Shown here piece by piece: positions 1-6,503 of a stretch of 32,589 nt of DNA. Both the position numbers and the translations under genes were made by a program. The notes under the pieces were generated by a model. It did not search any database. It was given only the letters and a program-made list of their open reading frames with translations, and was not told where the DNA came from. The stretch is from a virus. The stretch covers positions 1 to 32,589 of IMG/VR virus record IMGVR_UViG_3300027969_003242; one strand, given 5' to 3'. Position 1 is the stretch's first letter. Every line of letters begins with the position of its first letter.

Positions 1-261
1 CTTAGTGCCCGTATTAACGAACCCATAGAACTTTTCAGCCGCTTCCATGATCTTTTCCATTCCTGGAAACTCTGGCATTGCAACTGTGCTAACAACTTGA
101 CCTGTTTTCTCGTCCTTAGCAACTGACATTTCCCAGCCACGGAACTTCATATGGTATTCTTCCATAACAGCGTCTTTGGCCATGGCCAACACGTCTGAAC
201 GAATTTCGTAGCCGTTCTTGCTGAATTTGACTTCTGGTAGTTTTGGTGTAAAATCTGACAT
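1..261 (-). CDS. Conserved phage-type hypothetical protein (3' end cut by window)
   Basis: Reading from the ATG at 261 leftwards, 87 codons stay open to the window edge, so the C-terminus is missing. The protein starts MSDFTPKLPEVKF and contains a soluble helical stretch (EIRSDVLAMAKDAVMEEYHMKF) followed by acidic and small residues. I do not recognise a named domain; short proteins of this style occur in marine T4-like phages. It lies 4 bp after the stop of the phasin-like gene, so the two are probably co-transcribed from the minus-strand promoter near 531-559. The Shine-Dalgarno is weak (an AAAAGG run about 10 nt upstream), which fits translational coupling. Coding status is well supported by frame and spacing; the function is unknown. 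Confidence 0.75.
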   Translation of the reverse strand, partial: MSDFTPKLPEVKFSKNGYEIRSDVLAMAKDAVMEEYHMKFRGWEMSVAKDEKTGQVVSTVAMPEFPGMEKIMEAAEKFYGFVNTGTK

Positions 262-265
262 AGTA

Positions 266-475
266 TTAAGCCTTTTTGTAAACGAGTTCATTGAAATTCT
301 TAACTGCTGATTGAGCAAGTTCCAATGTGTTAGTATAAGTGGTTTTTGTGAAAGCGGCTTGTGCGTCAATTAGTTTAGTAACTTCAGCTTTTACTTTCTT
401 GTCTGTAACGTAAGTTTCTACAAACTTAGTTTGAGCACCTGTAACGGTGTCGATGATTGATTCAAATGTAAACAT
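266..475 (-). CDS. Small phasin-like protein
   Basis: A 69-residue, almost wholly helical protein rich in Ala, Thr and Lys. It begins MFTFESIIDTVTGAQTKF and ends in an amphipathic helix (LAQSAVKNFNELVYKK). The pattern resembles phasins, the helical coat proteins of polyhydroxyalkanoate granules, but it is only about half their usual length, so the match is by style rather than by a firm motif. A clear Shine-Dalgarno (AGGAG) precedes the ATG, and a sigma70 promoter lies about 55 bp upstream. The next upstream gene on the same strand is an alpha/beta hydrolase, which makes a lipid or storage-granule role conceivable. It could equally be a helical virion or DNA-associated protein. Confidence 0.65.
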   Translation of the reverse strand: MFTFESIIDTVTGAQTKFVETYVTDKKVKAEVTKLIDAQAAFTKTTYTNTLELAQSAVKNFNELVYKKA

Positions 476-506
476 ATAATTCTCCTGTGTGTTAATGTTT
501 GTGTGT

Positions 507-528
507 TACAACAACTTCTGCTGTTGTA
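507..528 (-). promoter_or_regulatory. 5'-leader hairpin of the phasin-like mRNA
   Basis: A perfect 7-bp inverted repeat (TACAACA / TGTTGTA) with an 8-nt loop. It lies within a few bases of the +1 predicted from the promoter at 531-559. It resembles the 5'-terminal hairpins of other leaders in this window. Confidence 0.5.
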
Positions 529-530
529 CT

Positions 531-559
531 ATTATATATGCCTTTCGTTAAAAAAGCAA
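531..559 (-). promoter_or_regulatory. Sigma70 promoter, minus strand
   Basis: On the minus strand, TTGCTT (554-559) and TATAAT (531-536) are separated by exactly 17 bp. Predicted +1 is about 524-527, upstream of the phasin-like gene. Confidence 0.7.
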
Positions 560-1135
560 CTAATTCTTGAACTTTTTTACTCGTTCCTTAATAATCTTTA
601 CTACCGGTTCTGCTAGTACAACTTCGTAGTGGTTGTAGTCTACTTCTACTAGTTCCATGTCCACATGATGCTTCTGGCTGGCAACAGTAACTACGCCATC
701 GTTATGTGCCAACATAAACGGGCTTTGTCCTTTGACTGTAACAATGTTAGTCCAAGGGTGCTGTATTTTAATCCTATCTGCTTGTTTCATGGCCCAACTA
801 TTAGGACCAATGTCACGCATCAGTCTGCTGAACGGCAAAAAGTATTGAGCATAATCTGCTACTTCGGCACCACCATATGGAGTACTCAATGTAACAGCAC
901 CTTTAATAGCGTCAGGCATACCATTGGCCAAATGTAAACTATAAATGCCACCTAGACTATGTGCAATGAACACTAAATCGGTATGCCCGTTTAGTGAAGA
1001 CTGCATGTCTTTTAGGTTATTTTCAAACCCATTACGACTGTCATAGTTAAGGTCTAAGCCTTCGCCTAGTTTACTCTTGATATAGTTAAAGCTCTCGCTG
1101 GTGGCATTGGCACCATGTATATACACTAACTTCAT
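560..1135 (-). CDS. Alpha/beta hydrolase (lipase/esterase-like)
   Basis: A 191-residue single-domain alpha/beta hydrolase. It starts MKLVYIHGANA, a beta strand followed by an HG oxyanion-hole motif. The nucleophile elbow is AHSLGG (Ser60). Asp146 in HNDGVV and His169 in YNHYEVV are well placed to complete the triad. Length and motifs fit compact esterases or PGAP1-like lipases. No signal peptide is seen, so it should act in the cytoplasm. The start is fixed by the IHG strand at the N-terminus. A T4-late-type box (TGTAAATA, 1140-1147) sits only 4 nt before the ATG, so a late transcript would be almost leaderless. The substrate is not visible; the phasin-like neighbour suggests lipids or polyester but does not prove it. 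Confidence 0.85.
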   Translation of the reverse strand: MKLVYIHGANATSESFNYIKSKLGEGLDLNYDSRNGFENNLKDMQSSLNGHTDLVFIAHSLGGIYSLHLANGMPDAIKGAVTLSTPYGGAEVADYAQYFLPFSRLMRDIGPNSWAMKQADRIKIQHPWTNIVTVKGQSPFMLAHNDGVVTVASQKHHVDMELVEVDYNHYEVVLAEPVVKIIKERVKKFKN

Positions 1136-1136
1136 G

Positions 1137-1148
1137 GTGTATTTACAC
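1137..1148 (-). promoter_or_regulatory. Late promoter box inside a palindrome, minus strand
   Basis: The minus-strand box TGTAAATA (1140-1147) lies inside the palindrome GTGTA-TT-TACAC. Predicted +1 falls on the hydrolase start codon. Confidence 0.5.
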
Positions 1149-1153
1149 TTGTG

Positions 1154-1252
1154 TTATTGTGCTATAACTAGATAAACTACTATGGCCACAATAGCCCATG
1201 CCGCACATTTCTCGCCATACTTGTCTTCAAATCGTGCAATAGCTTCTGCCAT
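1154..1252 (-). CDS. Small single-pass membrane protein
   Basis: A 32-residue ORF, MAEAIARFEDKYGEKC followed by a hydrophobic stretch (WAIVAIVVYLVIA). This gives a short soluble N-terminus and one membrane helix at about residues 18-31. Its ATG comes one base after the stop of the preceding small gene (TAATATG), so translation is probably coupled. The function is unknown. Tight packing in a three-gene run of small ORFs and a clear amphipathic-to-hydrophobic design favour a real gene over chance. Confidence 0.55.
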   Translation of the reverse strand: MAEAIARFEDKYGEKCAAWAIVAIVVYLVIAQ

Positions 1253-1253
1253 A

Positions 1254-1373
1254 TTATGCTCCGTATACCGCTTTGGCTTCAGCAATTCTGCCCTGACGAG
1301 CAAGACTTGCGGCCGCACGGGCTTGACCAAATGCTTCTAAAAATGACCAGATTGTGTTTAATACTGATTTCAT
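1254..1373 (-). CDS. Small helical protein with an ARQGR segment
   Basis: A 39-residue protein (MKSVLNTIWSFLEAFGQ, then ARAAASLARQGRIAEAKAVY). An amphipathic helix is followed by an Arg/Ala-rich helix. It resembles very small proteins of unknown function common in proteobacterial chromosomes, so it may come from a host. A Shine-Dalgarno-like AAGGA lies about 10 nt upstream. Its ATG overlaps the stop of the upstream small gene (ATGA), showing an operon with the genes on either side. Confidence 0.6.
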   Translation of the reverse strand: MKSVLNTIWSFLEAFGQARAAASLARQGRIAEAKAVYGA

Positions 1374-1546
1374 AAGTACTGTTCCTTTTTGTAGTTGAAC
1401 TGACGTATGTAATTTTCGAGTTGGGCGGCATCGGTAATGCCCTTGTCTGCTAGATATGCATCTAGACTGCCTTGATATGATGAACCTGGGAACATTTCTG
1501 CTAAACGTTCCAAGATAGACACCATCTTGTTTGATAAGTATTTCAT
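1370..1546 (-). CDS. Small DUF3563-like protein
   Basis: A 58-residue protein, first of three overlapping small minus-strand genes. The segment YQGSLDAYLADKGITDAAQL followed by ENYIRQF recalls DUF3563, a short family of betaproteobacteria with a 'YLA...DLE.R.R' core; this is a resemblance, not a verified hit. A good Shine-Dalgarno (AGGA) lies 7-8 nt before the ATG, and a sigma70 promoter (1601-1629) is upstream. The last codons overlap the next gene's start (ATGA). The family is uncharacterised, so no role can be given. Confidence 0.6.
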   Translation of the reverse strand: MKYLSNKMVSILERLAEMFPGSSYQGSLDAYLADKGITDAAQLENYIRQFNYKKEQYL

Positions 1547-1571
1547 TTTGCTTTCCTGTGTGTTGTGTAGC

Positions 1572-1593
1572 TACTCATGGTTTCTACTGAGTA
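1572..1593 (-). promoter_or_regulatory. 5'-terminal hairpin of the minus-strand small-gene mRNA
   Basis: A perfect 6-bp stem (TACTCA / TGAGTA) with a 10-nt loop. It starts one base after the +1 (1594) predicted from the promoter at 1601-1629. Confidence 0.5.
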
Positions 1594-1600
1594 TTTAGCA

Positions 1601-1629
1601 AGTATACGTGGCATTGCACAAATTATCAA
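1601..1629 (-). promoter_or_regulatory. Sigma70 promoter, minus strand
   Basis: On the minus strand, TTGATA (1624-1629) and TATACT (1601-1606) have a 17-bp spacer. Predicted +1 is about 1594. It drives the small-gene run 1546 to 1154. Confidence 0.7.
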
Positions 1630-1665
1630 CCCTCTTGATTTCCAATCGAACAAATGTTACAATCA

Positions 1666-1673
1666 AATAAATA
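1666..1673 (+). promoter_or_regulatory. T4-type late promoter box
   Basis: AATAAATA, predicted +1 near 1679, then a GAGAG Shine-Dalgarno and the ATG at 1694. Together with the minus-strand promoter at 1601-1629 it makes this a divergent intergenic region. Confidence 0.5.
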
Positions 1674-1693
1674 CAGTAAGAGAGATTAACCAT

Positions 1694-1945
1694 ATGCGTA
1701 AGAGCACCCGTAGTATATTACAAGAACTAAGCGATATAGGCATCAAACGTGATACAGATTTGATTATAGAAAGCCGCGGTTCAAACTTAATCGACAGTGC
1801 TGTTAACTTATTGAAGCTGATACGTGAAAACTATGATGTGGAAACAGCGGCTGAACTGGAGCGCAGATTCATCAACAGCATACGCAGTGCCGACAGCACC
1901 AAATTCAAACGTGGTATCAAAAAAATACAAGAGGGCAAACAATGA
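1694..1945 (+). CDS. Conserved phage hypothetical protein
   Basis: An 83-residue basic, helical protein (MRKSTRSILQELSDIGIKRD at the start, a Lys-rich end). The frame is open further upstream, but the ATG at 1694 is preferred because it has an AGAG-type Shine-Dalgarno and lies 20 bp after a late box. It overlaps the following gene by 4 nt (ATGA), so the two are translationally coupled. I recognise no domain. The charge and size would suit a nucleic-acid-binding or virion-internal protein, but this is only inference. Confidence 0.7.
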   Translation: MRKSTRSILQELSDIGIKRDTDLIIESRGSNLIDSAVNLLKLIRENYDVETAAELERRFINSIRSADSTKFKRGIKKIQEGKQ

Positions 1946-2868
1946 GCGGTTTTGCATTAGAGCCTGCTGGCCTGTATGGAATTGAAGAACTGAACAACAC
2001 ACGTTTGGGCGACACAGCCAAACCTAAGAAGAAGATCAATCCAGATGCTGTTAAAGGTATAATTGTACGTATTCCACGTAAAGCATACGATAGCATAGTT
2101 AAACAAGTACAGCCTGTATTAGATGAGTTAGGCACCAAAGGACATTGGACCAGCGGTTCAGCTGGTAGTTGGCATCCTAGTCATCCATACTATAAAATGG
2201 GTAGCGTTAAGGATACTGCTGGCGACATTGACATTCATATCAGTAGCAAAGAAATTGCTCCTAAATTAGGCCTAGATGCCACAGCAGATGACGGACAAGT
2301 ACGTGCGTCACTGGCACAATATCTTAAACAGAACTTTGATGCTGTAACACAAACAGGTGAGCAGGTACATTTGGGTATTGCAACAGGCGAGCAAGTAGAT
2401 GTGCCTGCACTGGGTACTAGTGTGCCATCTTACTATCAAGTGGACTTTCCAACCACAGAACACGCAAGCAGTACTGTCAAACATCACGAGCATGACTATG
2501 CCAAAGACTACAAATATGACGGACAGGATCAACAGTTTGCACTAGCCAGCTTGGCCAACAGCGTTCCTAATCACCTTGAAAAGACATTCTTATATTATGG
2601 CATGGGCGGATCGTTAAAGAATCGTGCTGACGGCGAAGTACTGGAACGTGACATACATAAAATAGCACAACGTTTGTTTAATGATCCCAATGCCAATCAA
2701 GACTGGCTGGCCACGGTGGATCGCATACTACAGCATATTCCACAAGGTATAGACAACCCACGCCTAGCACAGTTCAAGGGCGATATGCAGAAGAAATATC
2801 CAGATCGCTTCCTCAAAGAAGGATCAGCAGACTGGTTTCGAGTTATCTCTCAAAAAATAACCATATAA
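1942..2868 (+). CDS. Nucleotidyltransferase-fold protein (pol beta-like)
   Basis: A 308-residue protein. Residues 86-99 (MGSVKDTAGDIDIHI) carry the GS...DxD signature of the pol beta nucleotidyltransferase superfamily: Gly87-Ser88, Asp95 and Asp97. A third acidic position could be Asp153 or Asp169 (QVDVP, QVDFP). The C-terminal 120 residues are helical and end WFRVISQKITI. The family transfers nucleotides to proteins, RNA or small molecules; the substrate here is not visible. It overlaps the gene before it by 4 nt. A second protein with the same motif begins at 4516. Both sit among likely virion genes, so they may be packaged or act on the host. Confidence 0.7.
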   Translation: MSGFALEPAGLYGIEELNNTRLGDTAKPKKKINPDAVKGIIVRIPRKAYDSIVKQVQPVLDELGTKGHWTSGSAGSWHPSHPYYKMGSVKDTAGDIDIHISSKEIAPKLGLDATADDGQVRASLAQYLKQNFDAVTQTGEQVHLGIATGEQVDVPALGTSVPSYYQVDFPTTEHASSTVKHHEHDYAKDYKYDGQDQQFALASLANSVPNHLEKTFLYYGMGGSLKNRADGEVLERDIHKIAQRLFNDPNANQDWLATVDRILQHIPQGIDNPRLAQFKGDMQKKYPDRFLKEGSADWFRVISQKITI

Positions 2869-2888
2869 ACACCAATTTTTGCCAAAAG

Positions 2889-2896
2889 GCTAAATA
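2889..2896 (+). promoter_or_regulatory. T4-type late promoter box
   Basis: GCTAAATA, predicted +1 about 2902. A hairpin at 2907-2924 and a strong Shine-Dalgarno follow, upstream of the structural gene at 2955. Confidence 0.5.
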
Positions 2897-2906
2897 AAAT
2901 TACAAA

Positions 2907-2924
2907 GGCCACAGAGTAGTGGTC
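2907..2924 (+). promoter_or_regulatory. Leader hairpin
   Basis: GGCCAC / GTGGTC (6 bp with one G-U pair), 6-nt loop. It sits near the 5' end of the mRNA predicted from the late box at 2889-2896. Confidence 0.5.
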
Positions 2925-2954
2925 ATTGATAAGCATATTTCAGAGGAGATTATT

Positions 2955-3506
2955 ATGCCATCATTATTAAACACAGTAGTAACAGCAAACTATCAACGTA
3001 TGACTCCACAGGATACATACGGTACAGGTTCAGAATTTGGACAGTTCGGTACACGCCCAATGCGTCTATTGAAGATTGTTGGATCAAGCGGTGCTAACCG
3101 TTCATTGATTCTACAAGACGGCCAAACAGCAGACGGTTCATTAACAGCCGCTCAAGGTATGATTCCAGGTGTAGTAGGTTACAAGCAACCATACAGCTTG
3201 TTTAGTCGTTTGGTTCGTACACTACAAACATTCGGTGAAGTTTATGTAGTTGGTCAACCAGATGCTGACAGCTTTATGGCTATGGTTTCAGCTGACACAA
3301 TCAACGACGCTGATTCAAGCAACTCAAACACAGCAAGCACAACATACACATTGTTGGAAGCCGCATTGGCCGCTGAAGTTGCAAGAACTGTTAAGGCAAC
3401 TGACGGTACAGCAGGTGGTTGTTCAGCAACTATCACTGTTACTGCTTATGGTACAGCCGCTAACAAGAACTTCTTCGTTGGTGCCGCACTAGGTACATTC
3501 GCTTAA
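2955..3506 (+). CDS. Probable abundant virion protein
   Basis: A 183-residue protein rich in Ala, Thr, Ser and Gly, without charged clusters or membrane segments. It begins MPSLLNTVVTANYQRMTPQD and ends in a beta-rich tail (SATITVTAYGTAANKNFFVG). The frame extends upstream to a GTG at 2919, but the ATG at 2955 has a perfect Shine-Dalgarno (AGAGGAG, 6 nt away), so I use that. The gene is an isolated unit: late box, leader hairpin, strong ribosome site, then a textbook terminator at 3540. This is how highly expressed phage structural genes are laid out. I cannot name the protein (decoration, tube or other). Confidence 0.75.
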   Translation: MPSLLNTVVTANYQRMTPQDTYGTGSEFGQFGTRPMRLLKIVGSSGANRSLILQDGQTADGSLTAAQGMIPGVVGYKQPYSLFSRLVRTLQTFGEVYVVGQPDADSFMAMVSADTINDADSSNSNTASTTYTLLEAALAAEVARTVKATDGTAGGCSATITVTAYGTAANKNFFVGAALGTFA

Positions 3507-3539
3507 TAGTAAGTTTATTCTCAGGGATGGGAAGCAACT

Positions 3540-3561
3540 AAGGACCTTCGGGTCCTTTTTT
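3540..3561 (+). terminator. Rho-independent terminator
   Basis: A 7-bp stem AAGGACC / GGTCCTT closed by a TTCG tetraloop and running into six T residues. This is the clearest terminator in the window; it ends the unit of the gene at 2955. Confidence 0.9.
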
Positions 3562-3580
3562 GTTGGCTTGCATTAAGTAC

Positions 3581-3595
3581 ACAGTTAAATACTGT
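3581..3595 (+). promoter_or_regulatory. Late promoter box inside an inverted repeat
   Basis: GTTAAATA (3584-3591) lies within ACAGT-TAAAT-ACTGT. Predicted +1 is 3597, the A of the next gene's ATG. Confidence 0.55.
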
Positions 3596-3596
3596 C

Positions 3597-3998
3597 ATGG
3601 AATACAAGTTATACACTACCATCGATATAACACACACTGGACAGTTTAGAAATGAGCCAGGGCGAGAACTTGAGCGTTGGCAAGAACAAAACTTCAATAC
3701 CATACTGCAAACTATTGGTATACGTGCTAACATAACTTATAGGCACGGACCTGAAGTGTTTGATATGGGCGGCCAAGCATGTGGCTTTGATTTTGACCAT
3801 ATTGCCCGCATTTGGCGATTTGACTTTTATACTGAGCAGGACTTTATGTTTGAACTTGATGACGACCCAGTGGCTATCTTGAAAGAAATGTTTGCAGGAG
3901 TTCCATACATAGATAAGTTAACTGAACAGGTTGAACAGAACTACGCAGTGTTTGTCACAGAAGGTCCTAGCCGAAATATTGTTTTTCATCAAAAGTAA
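3597..3998 (+). CDS. Conserved phage hypothetical protein
   Basis: A 133-residue acidic protein starting MEYKLYTTIDITHTGQFRNE, with alternating beta strands and aromatic residues (RIWRFDFYTEQDFMFEL). I see no catalytic motif, signal peptide or membrane segment. The ATG coincides with the transcription start predicted from the late box, and there is no Shine-Dalgarno, so the mRNA is probably leaderless. It lies between a terminator and the next late promoter, i.e. it is a single-gene late unit. It may be a morphogenesis or baseplate-related factor, but nothing in the sequence proves this. Confidence 0.7.
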   Translation: MEYKLYTTIDITHTGQFRNEPGRELERWQEQNFNTILQTIGIRANITYRHGPEVFDMGGQACGFDFDHIARIWRFDFYTEQDFMFELDDDPVAILKEMFAGVPYIDKLTEQVEQNYAVFVTEGPSRNIVFHQK

Positions 3999-4026
3999 TA
4001 AATACTCATAGTAAAGTCATTTACTA
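3997..4026 (+). promoter_or_regulatory. Late promoter box followed by a 5'-terminal hairpin
   Basis: AATAAATA (3997-4004) predicts +1 at about 4010. A perfect 7-bp hairpin TAGTAAA-GTCA-TTTACTA spans 4009-4026, so the mRNA would start with it. The remaining 84-nt leader to 4110 has no further obvious structure. Confidence 0.5.
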
Positions 4027-4110
4027 CTAGGCTCACAATTAGGCAATTAATCATACACTGGGAACAAGCCCGGACACATTAATTTACATAACTAACGGAT
4101 GAGCGTATAA

Positions 4111-4509
4111 ATGGCAGTTAAAGAAACCACACGATCAGCACAAGCACAATTAGCTACTATGCCTGAGCGTGTAGCAGTAGTAGAAACTAAAGTAGATGCT
4201 ATGATTGTCTGTATTGACGAAATCAAAAGCAATGTCAAGGACATGCACGACTGTTTAGATAACACTCGCGATTTACTTGCAGGCAAGCTGGAAAAAATGC
4301 AAGATGAGTATCGTACTAACAGCACAAAGTTTTTTGAACATGCAGACAAGTTACATGCAGAAGATCAACTAGCACATGTAGCACTAGATAAGAAAGTCAA
4401 AGAGCTGGAGCAATTTAAAACCAAATGGGTTTATATGACAGCTGGCGCAATTGCCGCACTTGGATTTGTATCAGGTCATGCAACCACTTTACTTGCTTTG
4501 TTTAAATAA
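4111..4509 (+). CDS. Coiled-coil protein with C-terminal membrane helix (XhlA/holin-accessory-like)
   Basis: A 132-residue protein. Residues 18-105 are a long charged coiled coil with heptad spacing (ERVAVVETKVDAMIVCIDEI and onward), followed by KTKWVYMT and one membrane helix at about 110-127 (AGAIAALGFVSGHATTLLAL). This layout resembles XhlA-type phage proteins, which help holins at the inner membrane. The likeness is in architecture only; a virion spanin-like or tethering role is also possible. A weak Shine-Dalgarno (GGATGAG) lies upstream. The stop is 6 nt before the next start. Confidence 0.6.
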   Translation: MAVKETTRSAQAQLATMPERVAVVETKVDAMIVCIDEIKSNVKDMHDCLDNTRDLLAGKLEKMQDEYRTNSTKFFEHADKLHAEDQLAHVALDKKVKELEQFKTKWVYMTAGAIAALGFVSGHATTLLALFK

Positions 4510-4515
4510 TGCACA

Positions 4516-5217
4516 ATGCATATAAACGAATTTGTAAAAGCTGTTACCTATCACAGCACACTGAATCCTAAACTGTGGACAGGCACATTTCTTAAACAGG
4601 ATGTGCGTCACAAATTACTTGCAATAGCCAAAGACTTCGTCCGTTTTATTGGACTTCCCCAAATCAATTTAAAAGACATAACCATTAGCGGATCTAATGC
4701 TAGTTACGGTTATAGCGAATACAGCGATGTAGATCTACACTTGATAGTCACCATGCCAGATGATCCTGTTATACGTGAACTGTTTGATGCTAAGAAAAAC
4801 AACTACAATTTCAAACACAAGATACAGTTGCATGGCATTGACGTAGAAGTATATGTGCAGGATGCCAAACAAACACATCACTCAGCTGGCATATACAGTG
4901 TACTAAACAATCAATGGATTACTAAGCCTGAGCATAAGACTCCGGAAGTAACAGACAAAGAAGTACGTCAAAAAGCCCGCAGTTATGCTATTATGATTAA
5001 CAAAGCTCTCAAGTCAAATGACTTAAATACACTAGAGAGTGTTGCGGCAGATTTAAAGAGATTGCGTCAAGCTGGCCTAGCCCGAGGTGGCGAGTTTAGT
5101 GTAGAGAACCTAGCATTTAAGTTACTACGTAGTCGTGGCAAGATTGGCGCAATACACAACCGGATCACTAAATTAAAGGATTCCAAATTAAGTTTGGAGA
5201 ACACATATGAAAGTTAA
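4516..5217 (+). CDS. Nucleotidyltransferase-fold protein
   Basis: A 233-residue protein with the motif ISGSNASYGYSEYSDVDLHL: Gly59-Ser60, Asp71 and Asp73 match the GS...DxD signature of pol beta-like nucleotidyltransferases. Asp109/Glu111 (GIDVEVYV) are candidates for the third metal ligand, so the active site looks complete. The C-terminal 80 residues are helical and basic. The N-terminus MHINEFVKAV resembles the short leader shared by several proteins here, although no clear protease site follows. It overlaps the next gene by 11 nt. The substrate is unknown; adenylylation or uridylylation of a host protein or RNA is the family's usual chemistry. Confidence 0.75.
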   Translation: MHINEFVKAVTYHSTLNPKLWTGTFLKQDVRHKLLAIAKDFVRFIGLPQINLKDITISGSNASYGYSEYSDVDLHLIVTMPDDPVIRELFDAKKNNYNFKHKIQLHGIDVEVYVQDAKQTHHSAGIYSVLNNQWITKPEHKTPEVTDKEVRQKARSYAIMINKALKSNDLNTLESVAADLKRLRQAGLARGGEFSVENLAFKLLRSRGKIGAIHNRITKLKDSKLSLENTYES

Positions 5218-5809
5218 AGAAATTACACTAGCAGAAGATACGTACGAAGTAACTACTAAACCCTTACCTGGCGCAACATCTATTGAAGTAGGCGGACAAT
5301 CAGTTGGAACTGCTAAAGATCCACAGACTGCACAAACTGTTGCACAAGCGGCTAAAGATGGTAAATTATCTTTAACTCCTCCAGGCGGAAATAGCGGAGC
5401 CCAGGTACAAGAAGAACCTGTTCCAAGACAAATTCCTAAGGTCAGCATAGCAAACCCATTGCGTCCAATGGTAATGGATAATGGTAATATTAAAGGTACT
5501 CCTTTAGAAAAAGCCAGCGGTGACATCACTCCTGAATTGATTGCAAGATCAGCACCTGATTTTGAAGAACGATATATTGAAGCGAACGGCAAAAAATATC
5601 TTGCACTAGCTACAGGTACAGTTTTTAAAGTTAGTCCACGTGATTTCTCAGAGATTACTGGACTGTCTCATTTGCCCGGTAACACAAATCAAAAATATGC
5701 TCCAGCACAACACATGCCGTATAATACAAACAACCCAAGACCCAGTCAATTTCAAAAGTTAGAAGAATCGGCAGAAGTATCACGTATTAAGTTGTTATCA
5801 GGTCTATGA
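5207..5809 (+). CDS. Probable packaged virion protein with capsid-targeting-like N-terminus
   Basis: A 200-residue protein beginning MKVKEITLAEDTYEV. The L-A-E triplet at residues 8-10 fits the [LI]xE recognition rule of T4 gp21-type prohead proteases. The middle is a low-complexity Pro/Gly/Gln linker (residues 20-85). Residues 115-150 form a small folded region (RYIEANGKKYLALATGTVFK), and the end is polar. I recognise no enzyme domain. It overlaps both neighbours (11 nt before, 4 nt after), so the run 4516-6475 is one translationally coupled unit. A virion-internal role is inferred from the N-terminus alone. Confidence 0.65.
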   Translation: MKVKEITLAEDTYEVTTKPLPGATSIEVGGQSVGTAKDPQTAQTVAQAAKDGKLSLTPPGGNSGAQVQEEPVPRQIPKVSIANPLRPMVMDNGNIKGTPLEKASGDITPELIARSAPDFEERYIEANGKKYLALATGTVFKVSPRDFSEITGLSHLPGNTNQKYAPAQHMPYNTNNPRPSQFQKLEESAEVSRIKLLSGL

Positions 5810-6021
5810 GAATAAACGAACTTGTTGGCGAGTTTGGAATCTTCACAACCAATGAAGAAGCTGTAATTCTCAAAAAGCTAACAAAACCTGTTCCCTTATC
5901 TAGTTTAAGTGAGCAGGAGCAATTCAAGATCGAGGCCTTGATCCGTAAAAGTTTGGTAACTAAGATAGGGAGCACAAATCCTAAAGTAGTAGCTAATGAA
6001 CAAACAAAACACCAAACCTAA
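5806..6021 (+). CDS. Small conserved phage protein
   Basis: A 71-residue helical protein, MRINELVGEFGIF then NEEAVILKKLTKPVPLSSL. The ATG overlaps the previous stop (ATGA), and its end overlaps the next gene by 26 nt. The pattern of a hydrophobic N-terminal segment and a helix ending in EALIRKSLV could be a small winged-helix-like or adaptor fold, but I cannot assign it. The MRINEL start resembles the other short leaders in this cluster. Confidence 0.65.
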   Translation: MRINELVGEFGIFTTNEEAVILKKLTKPVPLSSLSEQEQFKIEALIRKSLVTKIGSTNPKVVANEQTKHQT

Positions 6022-6475
6022 AAACAAGCAAACAAACAAACCAAGACCAGATGTTAAAAAGCTGGCCGATGTACTTGATATTGAATTCAAAAAAATAGTA
6101 CCTTTGATACCCTTGCCTGATGGCAGTGTGGCTTATAAGGATTTTGTTGTTAAGAAAAACAAAGCCGGAGCTTGGTGTATCTATTCCAAGCACACTACCA
6201 ATTATTCGCATGGTGAATTTAACCTGCAAACCTGTGCGCTGGTAGCGGCCAAAGCATTGACACAGATGCAGTTACAACGCTACAATGAGATCAAGAGCCT
6301 AGATAACAAATACTGGAGCAATTTTTATAGAACCAGTGTTTACCAGCACAACATCAAACTTACGAAAGATTACGATAGGTACCTAATTCTGTTAAATAAG
6401 CTAGAAGACAGTACATGGAAGGCCAGTCATTACAAAGAGGAAATCTCCAAGTTATTTCGGTGGGCTTTTGTATAA
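5996..6475 (+). CDS. Conserved phage hypothetical protein
   Basis: A 159-residue basic protein. The first 20 residues are almost all Lys, Asn, Gln, Thr and Pro (MNKQNTKPKNKQTNKPRPD), a disordered nucleic-acid-binding type of tail. The body alternates beta strands (YKDFVVKKNKAGAWCIYS) and helices (CALVAAKALTQMQLQRYNEI). It starts inside the preceding gene (26-nt overlap) and ends just at a late promoter box. No named domain is visible. Confidence 0.65.
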   Translation: MNKQNTKPKNKQTNKPRPDVKKLADVLDIEFKKIVPLIPLPDGSVAYKDFVVKKNKAGAWCIYSKHTTNYSHGEFNLQTCALVAAKALTQMQLQRYNEIKSLDNKYWSNFYRTSVYQHNIKLTKDYDRYLILLNKLEDSTWKASHYKEEISKLFRWAFV

Positions 6476-6501
6476 ATATTAGATGATAGCTTAGGATACA
6501 A
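6468..6501 (+). promoter_or_regulatory. Late promoter with flanking inverted repeat
   Basis: A perfect TATAAATA (6471-6478), predicted +1 near 6484. TTGTAT (6468-6473) and ATACAA (6496-6501) can pair only in RNA that reads in from upstream. The second arm overlaps the AGGAT Shine-Dalgarno of the gene at 6504. Confidence 0.6.
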
Positions 6502-6503
6502 TC

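Noticed and set aside
665-937. Plus-strand ORF of 90 codons opposite the alpha/beta hydrolase
   Set aside because: It lies entirely antisense to a protein with an intact catalytic triad, has no protein-like motif and no upstream ribosome site.
3250-3492. 80-codon plus-strand ORF inside the virion gene at 2955
   Set aside because: Thr/Gln/Leu-rich shadow of a Thr/Ala-rich gene in another frame, without a ribosome site.
4501-4508. TTTAAATA just before the gene at 4516 as a late promoter
   Set aside because: It is made of the last codon and stop of the preceding gene (TTT AAA TAA) and lacks a flanking repeat; not distinguishable from chance.
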